A DNA stretch of 41,310 nt from Bacillota bacterium (GTDB lineage: Bacteria > Bacillota > Clostridia > Acetivibrionales > DSM-1351): contig JAEXFI010000021.1 in assembly GCA_023400235.1 (NCBI GenBank), positions 1-41,310 of the forward strand, read 5' to 3'. The position numbers and the translations under genes are program-made. Each line of letters starts with the position of its first letter. The first letter of the stretch is position 1. The notes beneath the pieces were generated by a model, which saw only the letters and a list, made by a program, of their open reading frames with translations, ran no database searches and was not told the DNA's origin. Shown piece after piece: positions 27,483 to 34,996 of the stretch.

Positions 27483-28519
27483 ATTCCAGTCCTCTTCACT
27501 TTGAATATTGTCATATATCCTGATTTATCCACATTATGTATGGTTGATACTATGTAGTAGCTTCCGCTGAAGCGTTCATCCATACCTAAAAGCTTTACCG
27601 ACTTTCCTGCCCTTAACAGTGGATTTCCATAGCACTTGCCCTGACCGGTTATAAATTCCTTGAGAAGGCTGTTATACGCAGCTTTCGCAGCATTCTGGGC
27701 CTCGCTCAGGTCAATGAGGTTCTCTACCCAGGCTGCCACCGGGGATTCCTTGAAAGCCTTTGAAGAAATGTCGAAGCCTGATTCCTTTCCATCCATCTTT
27801 GTAACCTCGTCACCCTTTTTTGCAGTGGCTTCAACTTCTTTCTTTTCCTTGACATCCCACCCACGAATCATTACCGAGCTGCCCCGTGTAAGAGTTCTCA
27901 ATTCAAGAGTCAGTTCCTCAAAATCCTTTCGGTAGGTTAAGTCAGGAAGCGCAGCAGCCTTTGCCGCCCGTGATTTTACAAAGAACAGCTTCTTATCTTC
28001 CACATATACTTCGTAATCCAGGTAAGCCGCTCTTTTGAGCAAAAACTCATAATTGCTGACGTTGTTTTGAAACACATAGGGGTATACGGTTTTTGTATCG
28101 TCGGCCTGAGCTGACAGGCCGTGCTCCTTTGCAATCTCACTTGCTATCTCACTGTCTTTCTTTTTGGTGAAAACCTTGTTCCGGGTGCCCATCCTGAGCT
28201 TGTGCAGAAGGTCGTAGCCCCGTATCTCCAATATTGAATGGCTGGCAAGATTCAGTTCCAGTGAAGTAATCTCCCCGCTCAGCATTGGTTCAACCTTGTC
28301 CAGTCCCATTGACAAGTCTATTTTGTCCCCCGGCTTGAAGGCCTTAAGATCAATCCCGCGCCACTTGCCGCTTTTACTGTCAACCATGTTAAGCTTAATG
28401 GAAAACATGGCAGGCAGGTTTATTTCATCTTCTACCGTAACTCCTTCAACCGCACTGACTAAATCATTTGAAAAATCAGTACCGTTGAGTTTGATTGTAT
28501 AATTTGCTACACTGCCCAT
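27479..28519 (-). CDS. gpD/gp27-like baseplate hub protein
   Basis: A 346-residue protein from the ATG at 28519 (MGSVANYTIKLNG); a GUG at 28546 is possible but has no nearby ribosome-binding site. It belongs to the phage late-control D family: DLVSAVEGVTVEDEINLPAMFSIKL at the N terminus, YDLLHKLRMGTRNKVF in the middle, and the QAKAAY-type helix (EAQNAAKAAYNSLLKE) before the last beta domain. It forms the hub ring that receives the tube and holds the spike. With the overlapping spike gene it equals Pvc8 split in two. Confidence 0.9.
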   Translation of the reverse strand: MGSVANYTIKLNGTDFSNDLVSAVEGVTVEDEINLPAMFSIKLNMVDSKSGKWRGIDLKAFKPGDKIDLSMGLDKVEPMLSGEITSLELNLASHSILEIRGYDLLHKLRMGTRNKVFTKKKDSEIASEIAKEHGLSAQADDTKTVYPYVFQNNVSNYEFLLKRAAYLDYEVYVEDKKLFFVKSRAAKAAALPDLTYRKDFEELTLELRTLTRGSSVMIRGWDVKEKKEVEATAKKGDEVTKMDGKESGFDISSKAFKESPVAAWVENLIDLSEAQNAAKAAYNSLLKEFITGQGKCYGNPLLRAGKSVKLLGMDERFSGSYYIVSTIHNVDKSGYMTIFKVKRTGI

Positions 28520-28625
28520 ATTATTTCCATGCCTCCCTTCTCGCACATAACCCCATGAAATTTACGGTATGGAATCGGTGCCACATTTTTATTTGATTTA
28601 AAATTCCTTTCAACCTTTCATCACC

Positions 28626-29240
28626 TTAGTCCGGTATAACCAGAGTCCTTCCGAAATCGTTTTTATCCGGGAATCCGAATGGGTTGAGTATTTTATTGGC
28701 CTCGGCTATTACCCGCCATTTCATGGGGTCCTTGAGAGTCTCATTTGCAATCAGGTCCAGTCTGTCACCACTTTTGACAATCCACAGTTTCCTGCAAGCC
28801 TCTCTGCCTTCGGCTATCTGAACCTTTTTTTCAGGCTCGTCCGACATAAAGGTTACATCCATCTGAGATCTGACAGGAGTTCCATCCTCCATGAACATGG
28901 TGAATTTCTGCTCTATTCTGCTTAAAACTCCTCTATAGGTGAAGCCGCCCCATATGAACAGGCATACCGGCGGCTTTTTCGTTTCTTTCCCGCTGACCTT
29001 GGGGTCCAAAAGGGAAGTGAGCTTTCCGGTCTCACGCCTGACATCCTTTCGTTTCTCATACGTATCATAGAACAGGGATACCTTGAATTCGGGTGTTTCA
29101 GATCTCTGGAACTGCTTTTTGTCATTTTCACCCGTATACTTTCCTTCAAAGGAAACAGTATATTCATTGGGATTGAACATCACCGAAATCGGTCCCACAC
29201 CAGCCAGATCCAGTGGTATTATTTGCGCTTTTTTTGCCAT
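28626..29240 (-). CDS. LysM-domain baseplate/tube-joining protein
   Basis: A 204-residue protein. The N-terminal half (ISVMFNPNEYTVSFEGKY, LFYDTYEKRKDVR) matches the eCIS/phage tail protein that lies under the first tube ring. The C-terminal ~50 residues are a LysM domain (WIVKSGDRLDLIANETLKDP, ending RTLVIPD). It is Pvc7-like. The start overlaps the stop of the upstream gene (TAATG), so it is translationally coupled. Confidence 0.92.
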   Translation of the reverse strand: MAKKAQIIPLDLAGVGPISVMFNPNEYTVSFEGKYTGENDKKQFQRSETPEFKVSLFYDTYEKRKDVRRETGKLTSLLDPKVSGKETKKPPVCLFIWGGFTYRGVLSRIEQKFTMFMEDGTPVRSQMDVTFMSDEPEKKVQIAEGREACRKLWIVKSGDRLDLIANETLKDPMKWRVIAEANKILNPFGFPDKNDFGRTLVIPD

Positions 29241-30751
29241 TACCTAAGACCCCTCCGATCTTTTAGAATTCCTAATCTTTTCTCCAGCATTCCCAATACT
29301 TTTTCGGCAATAAGGTTTACCTCCTGGGGGCTGTCGGCTATTGACACCTTCGCAGCTTTTGGAGCTGTGAAAACACCTTCCTTTGCCTCATTCCCAACAG
29401 GAATAGTGCCTTCCTCCTGCCGTACGCCCTGAGACTGGGGCTTCTCCTGTTTGGGCTTATGCAGTATCAACCCGGATTTACCACTTTTCTGCAAATATCC
29501 GAGTATCTCTTTATCCGCCTGCACAGCAGCCGGATATCCGTCTTCACCTTGTTGCCAAACTTCCCGGGCTTTGGTCAACTGGGGATCTGTTATATTATTA
29601 AAGCTCTTGTGAGCATTGACTTTTTGAAAATATTTATGCTCCAGCAGTCTGTTATTCCGAGTCACTATTTGGTTCAATCCTACGGGTTCCAGCGGCTCTG
29701 TCATATTACTTCCGCTCTGGTTGTACGGTTCTGCCAATCTTCTCAAACTTTTCAGCCTAAGTGGTTCAGGGGGGGCATATGAGGTTTCAGACCTTTGCTG
29801 ACCATGAGCCTGTTCCGGCTGTGCCGCAGTCTTCTCGGGATTATCTGACCTGCCGGCAGTTCCGGCTTGATTTATTTGCTCCTGCCTTTTCTGTGGAGGC
29901 TGAATATCTGCAATAATATCAGCTGCTATGCCTTTGACCTTAAAATATTTCAATTCCTGCTCTGGTTCCGCAGCCCCGGTCTTTATGGTGCCGTGTGCGC
30001 TGTTCCGCGGTGCGGCTTCAGATAACGGCTCCTTAGCCTGTCCATGCTTTATGCCGCTGTGCTCTTCGTTCCGCGCCGGAGTTCTTTGTAAAGGACTGTT
30101 TTCAGCCTCAGTCCCCGCCTTTCCAAATAGCTGCTTTTCATTGTAAACATGTCTAGTATAAACTGTCTCCTTCAGTTTGCCCGGCTGCTTTTCCAGGCTG
30201 TCCTGTGTTTTCAGCTTATCCCGGGCCATATTCCAGGTTGTCATATTAATAAGAGTATTGCTTTGTAAAAACCTGCTGCCGGATACCCCCGTCTCAGGCC
30301 TGAACCTTGCTGCAGGCTGCCCTGCTCCCTTAGAGTATGCTCCTATAGAGTATGCTCCTATAGAGCGTGCTTGCGCCGCACCGTCTCCCGGGATATATAT
30401 GTTTTGAGTTTTCCACGGTATATCAGCTTTATCTATGTAGAAGGGTACAGTCTTTAGAACCTCTCTTATATGGTACTCCGGCACTTTTTCCCTGGTGGGA
30501 ATGCCAATGGCAGGCCGTTCTTGACTAAAGTACAGAAAATTATTGCTTATCATTTTCAAATGGCTTGCTCCGGCAGCAAGCCCCGGGCTATTTTGTCTCC
30601 AGGAACTTATTCTCAGAATCAGTTTTCCCCTCTGACCCCAAAATCTGCTCATGCCATACTTACCGACAATATTCCGAGTAAATTCTCCATTGGGATGAAA
30701 TTTAACAATTGCCGTTATGATTTTTACAGGCTTTAATTCGCTTATTTTCAT
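29240..30751 (-). CDS. Long disordered protein of the injection locus, role unknown
   Basis: A 503-residue protein. The first ~75 residues look folded (KIITAIVKFHPNGEF, SRFWGQRGKLILRI). The next ~390 are Pro/Gln/Glu/Lys-rich, low in hydrophobics and probably disordered, with a short GAYSIGAYSKGA repeat made by a 15-bp tandem duplication near 30330-30365. The last ~25 residues form a helix (NLIAEKVLGMLEKRLGILKDRRG) of a type seen at the C termini of some phage and eCIS accessory proteins. There is no transmembrane segment and no heptad pattern. It sits where some eCIS loci carry variable proteins. It might be a tape measure, a linker to the baseplate or a cargo adaptor. I do not recognise the family. 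Confidence 0.6.
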   Translation of the reverse strand: MKISELKPVKIITAIVKFHPNGEFTRNIVGKYGMSRFWGQRGKLILRISSWRQNSPGLAAGASHLKMISNNFLYFSQERPAIGIPTREKVPEYHIREVLKTVPFYIDKADIPWKTQNIYIPGDGAAQARSIGAYSIGAYSKGAGQPAARFRPETGVSGSRFLQSNTLINMTTWNMARDKLKTQDSLEKQPGKLKETVYTRHVYNEKQLFGKAGTEAENSPLQRTPARNEEHSGIKHGQAKEPLSEAAPRNSAHGTIKTGAAEPEQELKYFKVKGIAADIIADIQPPQKRQEQINQAGTAGRSDNPEKTAAQPEQAHGQQRSETSYAPPEPLRLKSLRRLAEPYNQSGSNMTEPLEPVGLNQIVTRNNRLLEHKYFQKVNAHKSFNNITDPQLTKAREVWQQGEDGYPAAVQADKEILGYLQKSGKSGLILHKPKQEKPQSQGVRQEEGTIPVGNEAKEGVFTAPKAAKVSIADSPQEVNLIAEKVLGMLEKRLGILKDRRGLR

Positions 30752-30813
30752 GTTATAAACCCTTATAGCTTCAAATACGCTCCAAGTGCGTATCCAACTC
30801 CCATCTTACGGCT

Positions 30814-30850
30814 ATAAAACAAGATATTAATATAGTATATCTTGTGAATA
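30814..30850 (-). terminator. Terminator-like hairpin after the second tube gene
   Basis: ACAAGATAT at 30819-30827 pairs with ATATCTTGT at 30837-30845 (9 bp, nine-base loop). Read on the minus strand, the hairpin is followed at once by TTTTA. It lies just after the tube gene and before the low-copy baseplate genes. The stem is AT-rich, so termination would be partial. Confidence 0.5.
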
Positions 30851-30866
30851 TTCCTATTGCTTGCGG

Positions 30867-31343
30867 TTATCTGTGCATCTGTAAACCATTATGTGTCAAT
30901 ACTATGCTTTCAGCCGCTACAGCGCTGCTGCTTGAGCTGAAAACAGGGCCTTCCCACTTTATAGGGCATGCCTCCAGGAAGTTCCACCAAATCTTCGGGT
31001 TGCCTGAATGGTCCAACAAACATATGGAACCATTCCTTCTGGTTATTACTCCGTTAATCACCTTCTGATACCAGTCCCACAGGTACTCATCATTGGTTAC
31101 TCCATGTTTTAGAGTAATGTCGCTGTATTTTGTCTGGGTCAGGAAGGCATACTCCTTGTAGTTTTCACCGCCAAAGGTTTTCCTTTCCACCTGGGTCTCT
31201 ATGCTTAAGCCTGAAACATCGGTAAAGCCTCCAACAGCCACCCCTTCTATTTCAACAACAAAGTTAAAGGCAAGGTATGGATCCTTCCTGTGTCCCGGAA
31301 CCCAAGTCCTTCTTGCTGCTAGGTTAACTATCTTTTGATCCAT
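30867..31343 (-). CDS. Tail tube protein (second copy)
   Basis: A 158-residue protein with GGAGG before the ATG. It shows the T4 gp19-like tube signature: DPYLAFNFVVEIEGVAVGGFTDVSGL at the N terminus, ETQVERKTFGGENYKEY, TLKHGVTNDEYLWDWYQKV, and the closing IKWEGPVFSSSSSAVAAESIVLTHNGLQ. It is Pvc5-like; it probably forms the tube ring next to the baseplate, while the other copy builds the main tube. It lies nine bases after the DUF6760 stop codon. Confidence 0.94.
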   Translation of the reverse strand: MDQKIVNLAARRTWVPGHRKDPYLAFNFVVEIEGVAVGGFTDVSGLSIETQVERKTFGGENYKEYAFLTQTKYSDITLKHGVTNDEYLWDWYQKVINGVITRRNGSICLLDHSGNPKIWWNFLEACPIKWEGPVFSSSSSAVAAESIVLTHNGLQMHR

Positions 31344-31352
31344 GGTATCCTC

Positions 31353-31538
31353 CTAAACCTCGAAAAAATCTTTATTATTTTCGTCTCCATTGAGGTTTTT
31401 ATTAATCTCACTGACTTCCCTGCACCAGTGCCCCCTCTCAAGGTGCTCAAGGCCCATTACTGTCTTGTAATCCCAGTGCAGGTAATAGGACAAAAAGGCT
31501 ACCTCCTCGTAGAGGCGGTCGAGAGGGTAGCCGGTTAT
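31353..31538 (-). CDS. DUF6760-type micro-protein, read by -1 frameshift or AUA start
   Basis: A 61-residue frame (begins ITGYPLDRLYEEVAFLSYY, then GLEHLERGHW) matching the short DUF6760-type proteins found beside tube genes in eCIS and phages. There is no AUG, GUG or UUG before the conserved YPLDRLYEE block; the first possible ordinary start is a UUG at codon 16, inside that block. The frame begins with AUA overlapping the TAA stop of the upstream chaperone gene. That chaperone ends in CTG GGG GAA TAA, and a -1 slip on the five G residues would join the two frames into a 183-residue fusion. This is like the G/GT tail chaperones of lambda. The coding region is clear; how it is started is inferred. 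Confidence 0.75.
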   Translation of the reverse strand: MTGYPLDRLYEEVAFLSYYLHWDYKTVMGLEHLERGHWCREVSEINKNLNGDENNKDFFEV

Positions 31539-31903
31539 TCCCCCAGATACTCAGCCTCAACTTCAAAGCTGTGATCACATTTGGGACATGTGGTTTTTAT
31601 TATGTTTGAACCGTTCTGGTTAATCCTGTTATACAGTTCCTGCAAGTACGAAAAGTCCGAGGTGTACAATTCTTCAATTACCCTGGGGGTTATCATCTTG
31701 AGCGTTCCAAGGCTGGTAACTACCCTGGAGAGCAATATTACCGACAGATATGCGGGATTTTGCTGAACTCTTGCATCACGCAGGGGCATTATTTCATCTG
31801 CGGCGGTCGCCAGTCTCATTATTCCCTGCTTATGCACCGTGCCTGTCTCATCCACAAAGCCTTTAGGCAAAGTAAAGTTAAACTCGGTCTGTAAAATATC
31901 CAT
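31535..31903 (-). CDS. Tail assembly chaperone-like protein (T4 baseplate-protein family)
   Basis: A 122-residue protein with a clear ribosome-binding site (AAGGAGAG). It begins ILQTEFNFTLPKGFVDETG and continues GIMRLATAADEIMPLRDARVQQNPAYLSVILLSRVV, typical of small eCIS/Mu-like tail proteins next to tube genes. The C terminus carries a TTCPKC motif; with only one CxxC pair it could bind zinc as a dimer. The stop codon follows a run of five G residues where a -1 shift would extend the protein into the DUF6760 frame. It is probably a chaperone that helps tube or sheath polymerise, and is not expected in the final particle. Confidence 0.8.
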   Translation of the reverse strand: MDILQTEFNFTLPKGFVDETGTVHKQGIMRLATAADEIMPLRDARVQQNPAYLSVILLSRVVTSLGTLKMITPRVIEELYTSDFSYLQELYNRINQNGSNIIKTTCPKCDHSFEVEAEYLGE

Positions 31904-32172
31904 TTTGTGAAACTCTCCTTATTAATAAACTTATACTTAAAACTCATATATAAACCTGTTATACTAACCATGAGTTAATTTAAAGTTATCTTGCAGAGCC
32001 CTCCAGGGGTTGTCGTGGAGGGTCCAGCAAAATAATTTGAAACAAGCCTTCCATTTTAGGGGGCAAACTATTTCGGGCGGATGCCGCCTTTGATTTGAAT
32101 ACTTTGATTGATCGGATTATTGAAAGTATATTATCATCTCAGCATACGCACCAGGACACGAGCAGTCCGTTA
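31904..32172 (-). other. Structured spacer after the first tube gene
   Basis: A 269-base spacer in an otherwise tight operon. It has two perfect hairpins: CCCTCCA/TGGAGGG (31999-32022, 7-bp stem) and GGCGG-ATG-CCGCC (32076-32088). Neither is followed by a strong U tract on the minus strand. There is no ORF with a ribosome-binding site. It could act as an RNA-processing or stabilising element that raises tube and sheath mRNA above downstream genes, or hide an internal promoter near TATAAC just before the chaperone gene. Confidence 0.45.
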
Positions 32173-32616
32173 CTATTTGACTCTTGTAACGCCCTCATGA
32201 GCAAGTTCTATTGATTCAACGCTGACCTCGTTGCCTTTTGCACTCAATGCACTGACATCGTATTTAATGGGCCATGCCTCCACGATATCCCACTGAGCCT
32301 TTTCATTGCCCTCCTCATCCACAAGGATAATGGACAAGCTTTTTCTGTTATTGAGTGCGCCTTTTTGCACAATGGTCTTGCGCCAGTTGTATAATTCCAT
32401 TGAATCGGTAAGACCTCTTTTAAGGGTCACATTACCGAACTTTGTAAGGCCGGATAACTTTCTGGAATGTGGTGCATCGGTTCCCTCTCTGTATTCAACA
32501 GCTTCTGTTGACACGTCTGGAATGGTTGCATCAGAAAATGCCGCAATCTGAATACCATCTATTACAACTCTGAATCTAAAATTCCTGTATGGATCATTTC
32601 TCTTACCTGTAGCCAT
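32173..32616 (-). CDS. Tail tube protein (first copy)
   Basis: A 147-residue T4 gp19-like tube protein: DPYRNFRFRVVIDGIQIAAFSDATIPD, AVEYREGTDAPHSRKLSGL, VTLKRGLTDSMELYNWRK, and the ending ALSAKGNEVSVESIELAHEGVTRV. It is Pvc1-like and most likely the major inner tube protein. It lies 23 bases after the sheath gene, with GGAG before the ATG, and is followed by a long structured spacer, which fits its need for high copy number. Confidence 0.94.
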   Translation of the reverse strand: MATGKRNDPYRNFRFRVVIDGIQIAAFSDATIPDVSTEAVEYREGTDAPHSRKLSGLTKFGNVTLKRGLTDSMELYNWRKTIVQKGALNNRKSLSIILVDEEGNEKAQWDIVEAWPIKYDVSALSAKGNEVSVESIELAHEGVTRVK

Positions 32617-32639
32617 GGTTTGAATCTCCTCTCCGGTTA

Positions 32640-34181
32640 TTATTTAGCAAGCGTCTTTTGGCTTACCTTGATTATTACAAATTCTGCCGGTTTCACAGGT
32701 GCTACACCGACCTCAATTACCAGTTGGCCTGCATCTCTTGTGGCAGGGGGATTGTTTTCCTCATCAACCTTTACAAAGAAAGCCTCTTCAGGTGTAGATC
32801 CATATAGGGCACCATCTCTCCATACTCTTGTCAGGAAGGCTGAAAGATTTCTCTTTACCTTGCCCCACAAAGACGGCTCATTTGGCTCGAATACTACCCA
32901 CTGGCTGCCCTTGTCCACAGATTCTTCAATATACATCATTAAGCGTCTGATGTTTATGTATCTCCATTCTGAGTCGGAGGAAAGGGTTCTGGCTCCCCAG
33001 ATGCAAATTCCTTCAGGAAGTGAGCGTATTACGTTTATGCCTATTGGGTTCAGAAGCTCCTGTTCTCCCTTTGTTACTATTTTTTCAACTCCCACTACGG
33101 TATCAAGGAAACCGTCGGTGGTTCCTGCTGGTGCCTTGTGAACACCACGGAGAGAATCCACATATGCATAGGTTCCCACTACCGAGCCAGAGGGGGGGAT
33201 AAGCTTTTTCTTGCCGGTCAGGGGATCATTGATGTACACCCATGGATAATACAGAGCCCCAAATGAACTGTTAAAGGCATTTCCTGCAAATCTTTCAGTT
33301 GCGCCCTCTTTGAAGTTTTTAACCTCCTGGGGAGTAAGTCCATGGGGAGGGTCTGCCACAAAGAAGCAATCCTTTCTCAATCTGCAGTAGTTCAGCATTT
33401 CCATGATAATGTCACGGCCTACGGTCATGTCAGCAACATCCGGGGCAGCCAGAATATTGATTTCGTCTACTACATCAAAAGCATGAATACCAATTACCTG
33501 ATTTTTCTTATCCAGATATTCCGCTGAGGAAATACCGTTTTTCCCTTCGGCGAGAGATACAAAATCAGTCGTATCAGCCGGTTTCTTTTCCTGGTTTTCA
33601 ACAATATCAAAATCAACCAGCGTTTCAACCTTTACAAAGGATGAAATATCGTTGATTTTTTCCTCGCAGTTGAATATGAGCAGGTTGTCAAAAACTTCTA
33701 CTATCTGACCTTCCTCCTCTTCACCCACATATTCATCATTGAAGGTACTGAGCTCAGTGTACTTGATGGTCAGCTTGAAGCCGGCAGGCTGACCATTTGA
33801 TGAAGGTCCGATTTTGTAGGAAACACGGTTGCCCCAATCTCCTTCAGAACGGGCACTAATTCCAAGCAGATTTTCCCCTTCGGTATCAGGTGCTATTGAC
33901 ACGGCATTCTTTACGTCTGTGGAAGCAGCTCTTACCACATAGCAGGATGTACCCCCTTCTGCAAAGAAATTGTATACCGCATAGGCCAGATAAGCATTGG
34001 GTATGAATCCTCCGAATTCATTAAGATACTGGCTCCAGTTTGTAACCAGAACCGCCTTTCCTATGACACCCTTCTCTGCAAGTCCGATAAATGCGCCTAC
34101 AGCAGTGCCTACACCGGCTATTGGTTTTACTCCGCTGGAAACTTCCTCTACATAAACCCCTGGTGATAAATAATTTGGCAT
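32640..34181 (-). CDS. Contractile tail sheath protein
   Basis: A 513-residue protein with AAGGAGG before the ATG. The N terminus LSPGVYVEEVSSGVKPIAGVGTAVGAFIGLA is the sheath hallmark. The middle has NILAAPDVADM and CFFVADPPHGLTPQEV. The C-terminal domain has FLTRVWRDGALYG and FFVKVDEENNPPATRDAGQLVIEVGVAPVKPAEFVIIKV. It makes hexameric rings that contract to drive the tube. Only one sheath gene is present, while PVC and Afp have two or three, suggesting a simpler, T4/R-pyocin-like sheath. Confidence 0.96.
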   Translation of the reverse strand: MPNYLSPGVYVEEVSSGVKPIAGVGTAVGAFIGLAEKGVIGKAVLVTNWSQYLNEFGGFIPNAYLAYAVYNFFAEGGTSCYVVRAASTDVKNAVSIAPDTEGENLLGISARSEGDWGNRVSYKIGPSSNGQPAGFKLTIKYTELSTFNDEYVGEEEEGQIVEVFDNLLIFNCEEKINDISSFVKVETLVDFDIVENQEKKPADTTDFVSLAEGKNGISSAEYLDKKNQVIGIHAFDVVDEINILAAPDVADMTVGRDIIMEMLNYCRLRKDCFFVADPPHGLTPQEVKNFKEGATERFAGNAFNSSFGALYYPWVYINDPLTGKKKLIPPSGSVVGTYAYVDSLRGVHKAPAGTTDGFLDTVVGVEKIVTKGEQELLNPIGINVIRSLPEGICIWGARTLSSDSEWRYINIRRLMMYIEESVDKGSQWVVFEPNEPSLWGKVKRNLSAFLTRVWRDGALYGSTPEEAFFVKVDEENNPPATRDAGQLVIEVGVAPVKPAEFVIIKVSQKTLAK

Positions 34182-34423
34182 TTCAAGTCCTCCTTGTTTT
34201 AACTGATTTTTAAACTCCTGTAATAATACAGGCTCTATATGCCTCGCAAGCTTTTATTGATTTGCGAAATCATATCCTTGTTTCTGCGTGTGTCCCTATG
34301 CAGCCTTATGCTGTGCTTACAGTGCTTTTTACAGTACTTGTGCAGCTCTGTATCCAGCAGTACTTATGCAAGTATTTATGCGCTGCTGCCCAGTCCTGGC
34401 ACAACCTCACTGGGGACACAAAA
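34182..34423 (-). other. Structured leader upstream of the sheath gene
   Basis: A 242-base spacer between the cap gene and the sheath gene. In the minus-strand transcript, two perfect hairpins precede the sheath ribosome-binding site: TCGCAA/TTGCGA (34244-34267, 12-base loop) and CCTGTA/TACAGG with a four-base loop (34217-34232). Further upstream, short related words (AAGTACTG, GCACTGTAAGCACAG) recur. It could be a 5' stabilising leader, or contain a promoter for the high-copy structural genes. No convincing ORF was found. Confidence 0.45.
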
Positions 34424-34996
34424 CTATATCCTGTGAATGTTGAGGTCTTTTTCAAGAACTCTGGGTATTGTGAATATCTTTTCCGAAGGTATCCTTACCG
34501 GAGAGACCAGATAGGACAGGCTTAGCTTTGCAGGCTTGCCCGGAAATACCTCCCATAATTGCTTTATATCCTGCAACGATAAATTATTATAAGAAATTCT
34601 TATTTTTTCATTTCCGCAGGCTATCAGATTACCTTTTAAATCACCTCCGCTAAGCACCGCATGTTCATGGAACAGCTCAAACAGTTTGCCCAGAATGAGC
34701 AGCTCGGTGTCCCGGTCCTTTGCGTATGGGGTCATCAGATAGAATAAGTCCAGGTAGGCCGGCGGATTGTAAAATTGCTCAGTGCCAGCCAGCGCTTCCT
34801 TTTCACTGTTTCTCATGCTTGGGCTCTCAGTAAGATAATACAGGCACATTGAAAGATTAATGTTTGCCGAATCTATGTCACTTGGAGAACCGAAGCTTAT
34901 ATAGCTGTCATCATTGAGCTCGGGAACATTGGCCTTGATCAAGGCTTTCAAGCTCGCGCTCACATCTCTTATTACTGTACGGGATTCCACAGCCAT
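34424..34996 (-). CDS. DUF4255 tail terminator/cap protein
   Basis: A 190-residue protein with the DUF4255 pattern: a helical start (RDVSASLKALIKANVPEL), then ISFGSPSDIDSANINLSMCLYYLTESP, YLDLFYLMTPYAKD, and ELFHEHAVLSG. In eCIS this protein (Pvc16-like) forms the cap that ends the tube and sheath at the distal tip. The start codon overlaps the ATPase stop codon (TAATG), so the two are coupled. Confidence 0.93.
   Translation of the reverse strand: MAVESRTVIRDVSASLKALIKANVPELNDDSYISFGSPSDIDSANINLSMCLYYLTESPSMRNSEKEALAGTEQFYNPPAYLDLFYLMTPYAKDRDTELLILGKLFELFHEHAVLSGGDLKGNLIACGNEKIRISYNNLSLQDIKQLWEVFPGKPAKLSLSYLVSPVRIPSEKIFTIPRVLEKDLNIHRI

Noticed and set aside
31335..31574. 79-codon plus-strand frame over the DUF6760 region
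   Set aside because: The minus strand carries the recognisable YPLDRLYEE protein there, so the plus frame is a shadow.
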